From contig NZ_JAPDOE010000020.1 in the NCBI RefSeq assembly GCF_026013365.1, forward strand, positions 1 to 63,305: 63,305 nt of DNA, written 5' to 3'. A model generated the notes under the pieces. That model worked only from the letters and a program-made list of their open reading frames with translations. It did not search any database and was not told the DNA's origin. This DNA is from Paenibacillus sp. LS1 (lineage in GTDB: Bacteria; Bacillota; Bacilli; Paenibacillales; Paenibacillaceae). Position numbers and translations under genes: made by a program. Every line of letters begins with the position of its first letter. Position 1 is the first letter of the stretch. Below are positions 1 through 8,468 of the stretch, piece by piece.

Positions 1-128
1 GATAATTCGCATGTTTCGTTTCGAATCTAGTTTTCAGAGAACAACACTCTGGGCATGGAGATTTAGTTCATTCATGGACTGATATTTTCTTGCAGAGATT
101 TCGAGAAGCTTAGCTTCGAAAAATCATG
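1..128 (+). other. 23S-5S rRNA internal spacer (partial)
   Basis: This is non-coding sequence directly before the 5S gene. It contains a bulged hairpin at about 99-121 whose arms resemble each other in reverse complement, just before the 5S start. The position and the following 5S gene suggest the transcribed spacer of an rRNA operon, and the hairpin is probably part of the 5S processing site. No 23S sequence is recognisable inside the window. Confidence 0.7.
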
Positions 129-245
129 TTTGGTGGCGATGGCGGAGGGGTTCCACACGTACCCATCCCGAACACGACCGTTAAGCCCTCTAGCGCCGAT
201 GGTACTTGGACCGCAGGGTCCTGGGAGAGTAGGACGCCGCCAAGC
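129..245 (+). rRNA. rrf: 5S ribosomal RNA
   Basis: This 117-nt gene starts with TTTGGTGGCGAT and ends with GGACGCCGCCAAGC. These ends pair to form helix I, and the internal CCCATCCCGAACACG block is the conserved loop C/helix III region of bacterial 5S rRNA. It is the last gene of an rRNA operon that extends left of the window. The ends are assigned by similarity to Bacillus 5S and may be off by one or two bases. Confidence 0.97.
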
Positions 246-249
246 GAAG

Positions 250-286
250 AACCACTGCCGATGTAATTCGGTGGTGGTTTTTATTT
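250..286 (+). terminator. rRNA operon terminator
   Basis: A 12-bp stem (AACCACTGCCGA / TCGGTGGTGGTT, with G.U pairs) and a short loop are followed by a T-rich tract just 5 bases after the 5S gene. This is an intrinsic terminator for the upstream rRNA operon. Confidence 0.9.
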
Positions 287-380
287 GTTTATTTTAGGGG
301 ATGCGAAAGCATCTCTTATTTGACTTTGCAGGAATCCTCTGACACACTCATAGTGGATACATAGATTGCGTATCAGACTT

Positions 381-395
381 TCATTTTGAAAATGA
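381..395. promoter_or_regulatory. 15-bp palindrome upstream of acetyltransferase gene
   Basis: TCATTTTGAAAATGA is a perfect 7-1-7 inverted repeat about 35 bp before the acetyltransferase start. The 7-1-7 geometry is that of Fur-family operators, but the bases do not match the known Fur, PerR or Zur boxes. A role as an operator is only a guess. Confidence 0.3.
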
Positions 396-429
396 TCTCA
401 ACATTCTAGAGAACGGGGTGCAGGATGAG

Positions 430-1605
430 ATGGAAATTCAGAAATTGACGGTAAATGATTTTGAACCAGCGATGGCACTTTCCGAATATGCTTTTCAAGT
501 GGTAATGAGTGATGAACAAAAAGAAAAGCGGCGTAGTCAATTTTCGTCACAGGATATATGGGGTGTATATGAGGAAGGGCAGCTAGGAGCCAAACTTCAC
601 ATTATCCCTTTTCAAACCTATATTCATGGTAGGTCGTTCGAAATGGGCGGTATTGCGGGTGTAGCCACCTGGCCAGAGTATAGACGCAAAGGCTGGGTAG
701 CGGGTCTGCTGAAGCATGCGTTGGAAGAAATGAATCGTAACAAACAAAGTATATCGTTCTTGCATCCATTCTCTTTTGGTTTCTATCGGAAGTATGGATG
801 GGAGACCTATGTTGAATTTAAACGATATAAAGTGCCTACAGCGCATTTGCCTTCGAAAAAAGCGACACCTGGAACGATTCGGCGTGGCGATCCGGGTCTC
901 AGAATACTAAAGGAAGTATACAGTGCTTACGCTGAGCGCTATAACGGAACCCTGGTCCGGGATGATGCAAGGTGGGAGAATTCAGTTCTTGTGAATGGGA
1001 CCAGCCAGAAGGCTGTATATTATGATGAAGCTGATGTAGCACAAGGTTATCTTTTGTATGAGGTAAAGGAAAATAAGTTTACCATTAAAGAAATCATCTA
1101 TCTGAATGAAGAGGCTAGGCAAGGACTCTGGACTTTCATTGCCAATCATGATTCCATGATCCAGGAAGTTACGTTGCAGGCACCAGCCAGTGATACGCTC
1201 GCTTTCCAATTGGATAATCCACGGATTCAGCAGGAGATCGTACCTTACTTTATGGCACGCATCGTTAGTGTGGAGCAGTTTATATCTCAGTATCCATTTG
1301 CAAGCCAGGATTCACCGGTACAGATTGTTCTTCAGGTAGAAGATACCCACGCTCCGTGGAATGAAGGGGTATGGCAATTAAACGTGGCAATGAACGGAAC
1401 CGCGTCCATATGGAAAACATCCGAGCCAATCACTGATGATCAGACCATTAAGGTGGATATTCAATCCCTTACGGCAGTATTGATGGGATATCGCAGACCT
1501 TTAGAAATGGCACGAATCGGAAGAATTCAAGGACCAGAAGCAACAATCAAGGCTTTGGAACAAGCGATTCCTGTACGGGAAACCTACTTGCTTGATTTCT
1601 TCTGA
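430..1605 (+). CDS. GNAT family N-acetyltransferase, Eis-like
   Basis: This is probably a cytoplasmic acetyl-CoA-dependent N-acetyltransferase of about 391 aa. The N-terminal half carries the GNAT acetyl-CoA loop (GVATWPEYRRKGWVAGLL, about residues 78-95). The second half resembles the second GNAT plus SCP2-like C-terminal region of the Eis family, including a conserved 'YFMARIVSVEQF' segment near residue 280. Mycobacterial Eis members acetylate aminoglycosides and other amines, but the substrate cannot be told here. The ATG at 430 is preferred because GGGGTG at 414-419 sits at a good distance; an in-frame GTG at 418 lies on top of that site. It is monocistronic, between an rrn operon and the ctsR operon, with its own terminator. 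Confidence 0.85.
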   Translation: MEIQKLTVNDFEPAMALSEYAFQVVMSDEQKEKRRSQFSSQDIWGVYEEGQLGAKLHIIPFQTYIHGRSFEMGGIAGVATWPEYRRKGWVAGLLKHALEEMNRNKQSISFLHPFSFGFYRKYGWETYVEFKRYKVPTAHLPSKKATPGTIRRGDPGLRILKEVYSAYAERYNGTLVRDDARWENSVLVNGTSQKAVYYDEADVAQGYLLYEVKENKFTIKEIIYLNEEARQGLWTFIANHDSMIQEVTLQAPASDTLAFQLDNPRIQQEIVPYFMARIVSVEQFISQYPFASQDSPVQIVLQVEDTHAPWNEGVWQLNVAMNGTASIWKTSEPITDDQTIKVDIQSLTAVLMGYRRPLEMARIGRIQGPEATIKALEQAIPVRETYLLDFF

Positions 1606-1675
1606 TGACTATCCCGCTGTTCCATTCAACTTAATTAGCTTATATAGAAATACGGCGTTATTGAAAGACAAAAGG

Positions 1676-1706
1676 ACTTCTCCAGCAATTTTGGAGAGGT
1701 TTTTTT
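1676..1706 (+). terminator. Terminator after the acetyltransferase gene
   Basis: A nine-base-pair stem (ACTTCTCCA / TGGAGAGGT) with a 7-base loop is followed by a run of T. It lies 70 bp after the acetyltransferase stop codon. Confidence 0.85.
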
Positions 1707-1758
1707 GTGTCTGGGGAATATTTCGTGTAAAATCGTAAAAAATGAATAGTGACCCCAC

Positions 1759-1786
1759 TTGGCAAACCCACAAAATATGCTATAAT
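1759..1786 (+). promoter_or_regulatory. Sigma-A promoter of the ctsR-clpC operon
   Basis: TTGGCA (1759-1764), a 16-bp spacer and TATAAT (1781-1786) with an upstream TG form an extended -10 promoter. The CtsR operator starts 9 bases after the -10 box, covering the start of transcription, so bound CtsR would block initiation. Confidence 0.85.
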
Positions 1787-1794
1787 GGTTATAA

Positions 1795-1817
1795 AGTCAA
1801 AGAAAGTCAAAGTCAAC
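1795..1817 (+). promoter_or_regulatory. CtsR operator
   Basis: AGTCAAAGAAAGTCAAA at 1795-1811 matches the CtsR consensus RGTCAAANANRGTCAAA perfectly. A third partial repeat (AGTCAAC) abuts it to 1817. It covers the transcription start region of the ctsR operon, so the operon is predicted to be repressed by its own first gene product and relieved by heat or protein stress. Confidence 0.92.
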
Positions 1818-2065
1818 TAAAGGTTTAATACTTAAGTAGCTTTCTTTCTACAATCTGATGCATGATCGCCAATATAGGGGGTTTATTTCATCGGAGGATC
1901 AAGGAAATATTAAAGGACCTTCGTGCTTCCTTCACTCTCCTGTTGACGTCTGTGGAAGCAAGATTCGCTGTTTTCCTGATTGGTTAAATGGGTAGAGAAG
2001 GTGTACTCTGTGGGGGCGTGTGGGTCCTTATTGACTTAACGTTTCAGACAGTGGAGGATGATTGG
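1812..2065 (+). other. Long untranslated leader of the ctsR operon
   Basis: About 250 nt separate the promoter/operator from the ctsR start codon. The only clear structure is a 7-bp stem TGCTTCC (1924-1930) / GGAAGCA (1954-1960) with a 23-nt loop. No convincing small ORF with its own ribosome binding site is seen. Confidence 0.5.
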
Positions 2066-2527
2066 ATGCGTAATATCTCTGATATTATCGAACGATATCT
2101 GAAGAGTATTTTGCATGAAAGTCCCGAAGGAATGGTTGAAATTCAGCGTAATGATCTGGCAGATCAATTTTCATGTGTACCTTCCCAGATCAATTATGTC
2201 ATCAGCACACGTTTTACCCTCGAGAAGGGCTACCTGGTAGAGAGTAAACGCGGCGGTGGTGGTTATGTTCGCATACAGCGCATTGAATTACCGGCCCAAT
2301 CAGCTCTGCATAATCATTTGCACCATAGTATTGGTGATGAGATCGGGCAGACTGCTGCCGAAGGTCTGATCTATCAACTGGAAGAAGCACGTTTCTTGAG
2401 CAAGCGGGAAGCCGGGTTGATGCGAGCTGCTGTATCTAGAGAGGTTATATTGGTCAAACTTCCTTACCGGGATCAAATTCGTGCCAGAATGTTGAAGGCG
2501 ATGTTAATATCTTTGCTCGGTAAATGA
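2066..2527 (+). CDS. ctsR: Transcriptional repressor CtsR
   Basis: CtsR is the dimeric repressor of clp and other class III heat-shock genes. It binds heptad repeats such as the box at 1795-1811. The product is 153 aa, close to the usual 154. It begins MRNISDIIERYLK, typical of the family, followed by the winged helix-turn-helix whose glycine-rich wing (KRGGGGYVRI) senses temperature. The start is fixed by GGAGG at 2053-2057, 8 bases before the ATG. An upstream in-frame ATG at 1988 would add 26 residues foreign to the family. It is the first gene of ctsR-mcsA-mcsB-clpC. Confidence 0.97.
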   Translation: MRNISDIIERYLKSILHESPEGMVEIQRNDLADQFSCVPSQINYVISTRFTLEKGYLVESKRGGGGYVRIQRIELPAQSALHNHLHHSIGDEIGQTAAEGLIYQLEEARFLSKREAGLMRAAVSREVILVKLPYRDQIRARMLKAMLISLLGK

Positions 2528-2558
2528 AAACTATCGGGGTCAAAGGAGGTACATCAAT

Positions 2559-3083
2559 ATGCTGTGCCAAGAATGCAATAAACGTCCGGCGACACTTCAT
2601 TTTACGAAGATCGTGAATGGAGAGAAGACGGAATTCCATATTTGTGAGTCATGTGCCCGTGAAAAAGGGGAAATGATCCCTGGAACATCAGGTGGATTTT
2701 CCATTCACAATCTGTTGTCCGGGTTGCTCGATTTTGATCCAGCCGGAAAAAGTGGATCGGCAGGAACACCACCTGCAAAAGCACTTCAGTGTGAAGAGTG
2801 TGGTATGACTTACTCACAATTTAGCAAGATAGGCCGGTTCGGCTGTAGTTCATGTTATAAATATTTTGACAGCCGTCTGGACCCTTTGTTCAAGCGAGTT
2901 CATGGCAGTACGTCCCATGTAGGTAAAGTGCCTGCAAGAGCTGGTGGTCGCATCAAGGTGAAACGGCAAATCGCCGATCTGAAGCGTGAGCTTCAGGAGA
3001 GCATCGCCCAAGAGGAGTTTGAAGAGGCGGCTCAGATCCGGGACCAGATCAGAGGACTTGAAAAAGGGATAGCTCAGGAGTAA
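2559..3083 (+). CDS. mcsA: McsA, activator of the McsB arginine kinase
   Basis: McsA binds and activates McsB and helps target CtsR to ClpCP. The 174-aa protein has two zinc-binding pairs near the N-terminus (Cys3/Cys6 and Cys29/Cys32) and a second four-cysteine cluster at about residues 74-100 (CEEC...CSSC). The C-terminal UVR domain (about 135-170, rich in E, Q and R) is the usual partner-binding element. AAAGGAGG stands 8 bases before the ATG. It follows ctsR by 31 bp and precedes mcsB by 28 bp, so the three are co-transcribed. Metal binding by these cysteines is known for the family and inferred here. Confidence 0.96.
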   Translation: MLCQECNKRPATLHFTKIVNGEKTEFHICESCAREKGEMIPGTSGGFSIHNLLSGLLDFDPAGKSGSAGTPPAKALQCEECGMTYSQFSKIGRFGCSSCYKYFDSRLDPLFKRVHGSTSHVGKVPARAGGRIKVKRQIADLKRELQESIAQEEFEEAAQIRDQIRGLEKGIAQE

Positions 3084-3111
3084 AGTTTGTCATGAGTAGG
3101 AGGGATGCGTA

Positions 3112-4182
3112 ATGCCTAATCTGCGCTTTACAGAGAAGGCGCTCAGCGACTGGATGCGCAGTGATGCGGCTGATTCCGAAATCGTCATTAGCAGCCGTGT
3201 CCGGATCGCACGCAACCTTCAGCATGTTCCGTTTCCGATGCTGGCTTCCAATGAGCAATCGGAAGAGGTGCTGAATAAGCTGAGCGAAGTACTTCAATAC
3301 GATGACGTTCATGCCTTTGGGGATTTTCATACGCTGGATCTGATCGATATTGACGAACTCGACAAACGGGTGCTGGTGGAGAAACATCTCATCAGTCCAA
3401 GTCTTGCGAACGAATCCAAGAATGGTGCGGTAATTCTCAGTGAGGATGAGTCTGTCAGTATTATGATTAATGAAGAGGATCATCTCCGTATCCAGTGCCT
3501 CTATCCGGGGTTCCAGGTGAAAGAAGCCTGGGAGAAAGCTTCCGCAATAGATGATGCTTTTGAAGCGCACGTGGATTATGCTTTTGATGATCGTAGAGGA
3601 TACTTAACCAGCTGTCCTACCAATGTAGGTACAGGTGTCAGAGCATCGGTCATGATGCACTTGCCTGCCTTGGTGATGACGCAGCAGATTGGCCGCATTT
3701 TAACCGCAGTTTCCCAAGTGGGATTGACTGTAAGGGGAATATACGGCGAAGGCAGTGAGGCGATGGGTAACCTGTTCCAGATCTCGAACCAGATTACACT
3801 GGGACAGACCGAACAGGAAGTCATTGAGAACCTGCATGGTGTTGTGTTACAGATGATTGGTCATGAGCGTACAGCCAGAGAACGGTTAATGACCGATTCC
3901 AGACTTCGAATCACGGATCGTGTCATGCGTTCTTACGGCATATTGTCTCATGCAGCCATCGTTGATTCTAAGGAAGCTGCTCAGCGCTTATCGGATGTAC
4001 GCCTTGGCGTGGATCTCGGGTTGCTGGATGGATTGTCCATCACGGTCATGAATGAGTTGAATGTGATGACGCAGCCGGGATTTTTGCAGAAAACATTCGG
4101 GGAAGATATGCGCACAGATGAGCGTGACATCTACCGTGCTCAATTGATTCGTGATACGATCAATACAGCGAAGCAGTCCTAG
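3112..4182 (+). CDS. mcsB: Protein arginine kinase McsB
   Basis: McsB phosphorylates arginine residues on misfolded proteins and on CtsR, marking them for ClpCP degradation. The 356-aa protein is of full family length. It shows the phosphagen-kinase phosphate-binding arginines (SSRVRIARN, residues 27-35) and the active-site motif SCPTNVGTG with Cys168. These place it in the guanido-kinase fold without the N-terminal substrate domain of creatine kinases. It sits between mcsA and clpC, the standard arrangement. A short GC hairpin with a T run follows in the 180-bp gap before clpC and may lower read-through. Confidence 0.97.
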   Translation: MPNLRFTEKALSDWMRSDAADSEIVISSRVRIARNLQHVPFPMLASNEQSEEVLNKLSEVLQYDDVHAFGDFHTLDLIDIDELDKRVLVEKHLISPSLANESKNGAVILSEDESVSIMINEEDHLRIQCLYPGFQVKEAWEKASAIDDAFEAHVDYAFDDRRGYLTSCPTNVGTGVRASVMMHLPALVMTQQIGRILTAVSQVGLTVRGIYGEGSEAMGNLFQISNQITLGQTEQEVIENLHGVVLQMIGHERTARERLMTDSRLRITDRVMRSYGILSHAAIVDSKEAAQRLSDVRLGVDLGLLDGLSITVMNELNVMTQPGFLQKTFGEDMRTDERDIYRAQLIRDTINTAKQS

Positions 4183-4216
4183 CTTAGCCTGATATTGTAT
4201 TGAATTATGGTTTCAT

Positions 4217-4234
4217 GCCGCATTGCGGCTTTTA
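4217..4234 (+). terminator. Weak hairpin with T run between mcsB and clpC
   Basis: GCCGC (4217-4221) and GCGGC (4225-4229) form a 5-bp stem with a 3-base loop, followed by TTTTAT. The stem is short, so it is more likely a partial attenuator or processing site than a full terminator. Confidence 0.35.
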
Positions 4235-4364
4235 TATAATAAGGCATGTACGAATGCCGAATGACTTTATTCGCAGCACGGCTGCAAACAAAAATGATAT
4301 GAAGAATACGACGGGAATGATTTGAGTCCCTCGTTTTATCCAAAACCATGGAGGTGCAGGAGAT

Positions 4365-6827
4365 ATGATGTTTGGAAGATTTACGGAACGGGCCCAAAAG
4401 GTGCTCGCACTCGCGCAGGAAGAAGCTGTCCGTCTCGGTCATAATAACATCGGTACTGAGCATATTTTGCTCGGCCTCATTCGTGAAGGCGAAGGCATCG
4501 CAGCCAAAGCACTGATCGGCCTGGGACTCGGATTGGAAAAAATTCAGGATGAAGTAGAAACGCTGATTGGCCGTGGCCAAGAGCAACCTACCAACATTGC
4601 ATATACGCCACGTGCGAAAAAAGTAATTGAACTGTCTATGGATGAAGCTCGTAAATTGGGTCATACCTATGTAGGCACAGAGCATATTCTGCTCGGATTG
4701 ATTCGTGAAGGCGAGGGTGTTGCAGCACGTGTGCTCAATAACCTGGGGATCAGCCTGAACAAAGCACGTCAACAAGTGCTGCAATTGCTTGGCAGCAGTG
4801 AAGCTGTATCCAGCCATAATGGAACACCTGCCAATGTAAGCACACCAACGCTGGACAGTCTGGCACGTGACCTCACGGCTTATGCGAGAGAGAACAATCT
4901 GGACCCGGTTATTGGACGTAGCAAAGAAATTGAGCGTGTCATTCAGGTACTCAGCCGTCGTACTAAGAACAACCCGGTATTAATCGGTGAACCAGGTGTA
5001 GGTAAAACAGCGATTGCTGAAGGCCTTGCGCAAAAAATCATTGCAAATGAGATTCCAGAAACATTGCGCGACAAACGTGTAATGACCCTGGATATGGGTT
5101 CAGTAGTCGCTGGAACCAAATATCGTGGTGAATTCGAAGATCGTCTGAAAAAAATCATGGATGAGATTCGTCAAGCAGGTAACATTGTCCTGTTCATCGA
5201 CGAATTGCACACTTTGATTGGCGCAGGCGGAGCTGAAGGTGCCATCGATGCTTCTAACATTTTGAAACCGGCTCTGGCCCGTGGAGAATTGCAGTGCATT
5301 GGTGCAACAACGCTGGATGAGTATCGTAAATACATCGAGAAGGATGCAGCGCTTGAGCGTCGTTTCCAACCGATTACTGTTGATCAGCCTTCTCCGGAAG
5401 AAGCGATTCAAATCTTGCATGGCTTGCGTGACCGTTATGAGGCGCATCACCGCGTGAAAATTACGGACGAAGCAATTGTGCAGGCGGTTAAACTGTCTGA
5501 CCGTTACATTACAGACCGTTTCCTGCCAGATAAAGCGATTGACCTGATTGATGAAGCGGGTTCCAAAGTAAGATTGAACTCTTACACGATCCCACCAAAC
5601 CTGAAACAACTGGAAAGTCGTCTGGAAGATATCCGTAAGGAAAAAGACGCTGCAGTTCAAAGTCAGGAGTTCGAAAAAGCAGCAGCTCTGCGTGATACGG
5701 AACAAAAAATCCGTGAAGAGCTGGATGTAACGAAGAACCAGTGGAAAGAGAAACAAGGTCGCACCGATTCCGAGGTTACTCCTGAGGATATCGCACAAGT
5801 GGTAGCCAGCTGGACAGGAATCCCTGTGAACCAACTGAAAGAAGAAGAGACACAGCGTCTGATGAATCTGGAGTCTATTCTACATGAACGTGTCATCGGT
5901 CAGGATGAGGCAGTGAAGTCTGTCAGCCGTGCCGTTCGTCGTGCTCGTGCAGGACTTAAAGATCCAAAACGTCCGATGGGTTCATTCATTTTCCTCGGCC
6001 CTACAGGGGTAGGTAAAACAGAACTTGCTCGTGCTCTGGCTGAAGCGATGTTCGGCGATGAAAATGCAGTAATCCGGATTGATATGTCCGAGTATGGTGA
6101 GAAGCACTCGACTTCCCGACTTGTCGGAGCGCCTCCAGGATATGTTGGGTACGAAGAAGGTGGCCAGCTGACAGAGAAAGTTCGTCGCAAACCCTATTCC
6201 GTAGTCCTGCTTGATGAAATCGAGAAAGCACATCCAGAAGTATTCAATATCTTGTTACAAGTGCTTGAGGATGGTCGTCTGACGGATTCCAAAGGTCGCG
6301 TCGTTGACTTCCGCAATACGCTGATCATTCTGACATCCAATGTGGGTGCCGAAGCGATCAAACGTAACTCTACACTGGGCTTCACTGCAGTTGTAGATGC
6401 AGGAGCAGATTATGACAACATGAAGGGGAAAGTGATGGATGAGCTGAAGAAAAGCTTCCGTCCAGAGTTCCTTAACCGGATTGATGAAATTATCGTGTTC
6501 CACTCACTCGAAGAAAAACACATCGCTGAAATTGTTACGCTGATGAGTGAAGAACTTCGTAAACGACTGCTCGAACATGAGGTCGATTTCGAACTCACTG
6601 ATAATGCCAAGGCCTTCCTTGCGAAGTCAGGCTTCGATCCAGCTTATGGTGCGCGTCCGCTTCGTCGGGCGATCCAGAAGCATATCGAGGACAAATTGTC
6701 TGAAGAGTTGTTGACAGGTAACGTAACTAAAGGGGATTCCTTACTCATTGACGAAGAGAACGGTGCACTGTCTGTAACGAAAAAAGACGTGGTTGTTCCT
6801 TCTAACGAGGAAATCGAAACCAAATAA
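4365..6827 (+). CDS. clpC: ATP-dependent Clp protease ATP-binding subunit ClpC
   Basis: ClpC is an AAA+ unfoldase that works with ClpP and McsA/McsB or MecA adaptors to degrade damaged and regulatory proteins. The 820 aa contain two Clp-N repeats (about 1-145), a first AAA+ module with Walker A GEPGVGKT (about 207), and a UVR-type linker in the coiled-coil M domain (about 415-455). A second AAA+ module with GPTGVGKT (about 545) and the C-terminal D2-small domain follow. It has the short M domain that distinguishes ClpC from ClpB. Two adjacent ATGs (4365 and 4368) are possible; GGAGGTG precedes them. It is the last gene of the CtsR operon and is followed by a strong terminator. Confidence 0.98.
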   Translation: MMFGRFTERAQKVLALAQEEAVRLGHNNIGTEHILLGLIREGEGIAAKALIGLGLGLEKIQDEVETLIGRGQEQPTNIAYTPRAKKVIELSMDEARKLGHTYVGTEHILLGLIREGEGVAARVLNNLGISLNKARQQVLQLLGSSEAVSSHNGTPANVSTPTLDSLARDLTAYARENNLDPVIGRSKEIERVIQVLSRRTKNNPVLIGEPGVGKTAIAEGLAQKIIANEIPETLRDKRVMTLDMGSVVAGTKYRGEFEDRLKKIMDEIRQAGNIVLFIDELHTLIGAGGAEGAIDASNILKPALARGELQCIGATTLDEYRKYIEKDAALERRFQPITVDQPSPEEAIQILHGLRDRYEAHHRVKITDEAIVQAVKLSDRYITDRFLPDKAIDLIDEAGSKVRLNSYTIPPNLKQLESRLEDIRKEKDAAVQSQEFEKAAALRDTEQKIREELDVTKNQWKEKQGRTDSEVTPEDIAQVVASWTGIPVNQLKEEETQRLMNLESILHERVIGQDEAVKSVSRAVRRARAGLKDPKRPMGSFIFLGPTGVGKTELARALAEAMFGDENAVIRIDMSEYGEKHSTSRLVGAPPGYVGYEEGGQLTEKVRRKPYSVVLLDEIEKAHPEVFNILLQVLEDGRLTDSKGRVVDFRNTLIILTSNVGAEAIKRNSTLGFTAVVDAGADYDNMKGKVMDELKKSFRPEFLNRIDEIIVFHSLEEKHIAEIVTLMSEELRKRLLEHEVDFELTDNAKAFLAKSGFDPAYGARPLRRAIQKHIEDKLSEELLTGNVTKGDSLLIDEENGALSVTKKDVVVPSNEEIETK

Positions 6828-6872
6828 TATATAGCAAGCTTTGGAGCTAAACTTCAGCTTGTATTGATCTTT

Positions 6873-6907
6873 AATCCTTCCCGGCTTCGGCCGGGGAGGA
6901 TTTTTTG
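6873..6907 (+). terminator. Terminator of the ctsR-clpC operon
   Basis: A GC-rich stem of about 12 bp (ATCCTTCCCGGC / GCCGGGGAGGAT) with a TTCG tetraloop and a T run starts 45 bp after clpC. It is a classic intrinsic terminator. Confidence 0.95.
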
Positions 6908-7087
6908 CATTTTGGACAGAAGACGGACATGATTATGTCAGGAACATGTGTAAAGTTTGCGATAATCCTTTACGAAAAATCTCAAACAATGGTAAACTTT
7001 TAGTAACCCTGCACGTCAGGGAGTTTGGGCAAAATTCGTCGAATAATGCAAAATGCTGTTATAAAACTAAATTATAGGAGTGCTGAA

Positions 7088-8455
7088 GTGGCCAAAGTTA
7101 AAACCAAGTTTCAATGTACGGAATGCGGCTATGAAGCCCCCAAGTGGTACGGTAAGTGTCCGGGTTGTCAGTCATGGAATTCAATGGTGGAAGAAACAGA
7201 GACGGTGGTCAAAACACAAGGGAGAAATTCTCCCCTGTTTGACAGTAAAGATAAACCGCTTCCTATCATAGATATAGATAGCGGTCAGGAACCGCGTGTA
7301 CAGACTGGAATCGGAGAGTTGAACCGGGTATTGGGTGGCGGAATTGTTCCGGGTTCACTCGTTCTGGTGGGCGGAGATCCGGGTATCGGTAAATCAACGT
7401 TGATGTTGCAGACGTCCCATGCGCTGACGCATTCGGGTTTGCGTGTGTTATATGTATCAGGAGAGGAATCAGTCAAGCAAACCAAATTGCGGGCGGATCG
7501 TCTCGGGGCGCTCTCTGCCGAGTTGTATGTGCTGTGTGAAACCAATATGGAACGTGTAGAGGAAGCGGTGGATCAGATCCAGCCGCATTTTCTTGTCATC
7601 GACTCCATCCAGACGGTATATCTTCCCGAAGTTACCAGTGCACCAGGTAGTGTAGCACAGGTAAGGGAATGTACGTCAAGGTTCATGCGGATTGCCAAAG
7701 GCAGAGGCATTGCAACGGTTCTTGTGGGGCATGTTACCAAAGAAGGTGCCATTGCCGGTCCACGTATGTTAGAGCATATGGTGGATTGCGTGCTTTATTT
7801 TGAAGGAGAACGGCATCATACGTATCGCTTACTGCGTGCGGTGAAGAACCGTTTTGGTTCCACCAATGAGATTGGTATTTTTGAAATGGGCGAGGATGGA
7901 CTTCGTGAAGTGGGCAATCCGTCTGAACTCTTTTTGTCGGAACGTCCACTAGGGGTAGCAGGTTCAACGGTAGTTGCCAGTATGGAGGGTACACGCCCTC
8001 TGCTTGTGGAATTGCAGGCGTTGATCTCGACGACCCATTTCCCTTCTCCCCGCCGTATGGCAACAGGGGTGGATCTGCATCGATTGAATCTGATTATTGC
8101 AGTGTTGGAGAAACGGATGGGGATGTTCTTACAGACTCAGGATGCATATCTGAATGTAGCTGGAGGAGTAAGGCTGGATGAACCCGCCGTAGACTTGGCG
8201 GTTGCTGTCAGCATTGCATCCAGTTTGAGAGATGTACCGACCAAGCCGGACGACGTCATCTTTGGCGAGATCGGTCTGACAGGTGAAGTTCGAGCCGTAT
8301 CACGGGCCGAACAACGAGTGAAGGAAGCCGCAAAGCTGGGCTTCAAGCGAGTCATTTTACCAGAAAAAAGCTTAAAGGGCTGGAAACATCCTCGCGGGAT
8401 ACAACTGATCGGTGTGAATACCGTGGCAGATGCACTAGCGGTTGCTTTAGATTAG
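7088..8455 (+). CDS. radA: DNA repair protein RadA
   Basis: RadA (Sms) is a RecA-like ATPase/helicase that helps process branched recombination intermediates. The 455-aa product has an N-terminal C4 zinc finger (first pair Cys10/Cys13, second pair near 27). Walker A GGDPGIGKST lies at about 95-104, the RadA-specific KNRFG motif near 252, and a C-terminal Lon-protease-like domain (about 275-455). The GTG at 7088 is chosen because AGGAG at 7076-7080 is 7 bases upstream and the protein then begins MAKVKTKFQC as in the family. An upstream in-frame start would add 21 unconserved residues. It precedes disA by 13 bp. Confidence 0.96.
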   Translation: MAKVKTKFQCTECGYEAPKWYGKCPGCQSWNSMVEETETVVKTQGRNSPLFDSKDKPLPIIDIDSGQEPRVQTGIGELNRVLGGGIVPGSLVLVGGDPGIGKSTLMLQTSHALTHSGLRVLYVSGEESVKQTKLRADRLGALSAELYVLCETNMERVEEAVDQIQPHFLVIDSIQTVYLPEVTSAPGSVAQVRECTSRFMRIAKGRGIATVLVGHVTKEGAIAGPRMLEHMVDCVLYFEGERHHTYRLLRAVKNRFGSTNEIGIFEMGEDGLREVGNPSELFLSERPLGVAGSTVVASMEGTRPLLVELQALISTTHFPSPRRMATGVDLHRLNLIIAVLEKRMGMFLQTQDAYLNVAGGVRLDEPAVDLAVAVSIASSLRDVPTKPDDVIFGEIGLTGEVRAVSRAEQRVKEAAKLGFKRVILPEKSLKGWKHPRGIQLIGVNTVADALAVALD

Positions 8456-8468
8456 GGGGCATAACAAG

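Noticed and set aside
4235..4240. TATAAT as a separate clpC promoter
   Set aside because: No acceptable -35 box at 16-18 bp.
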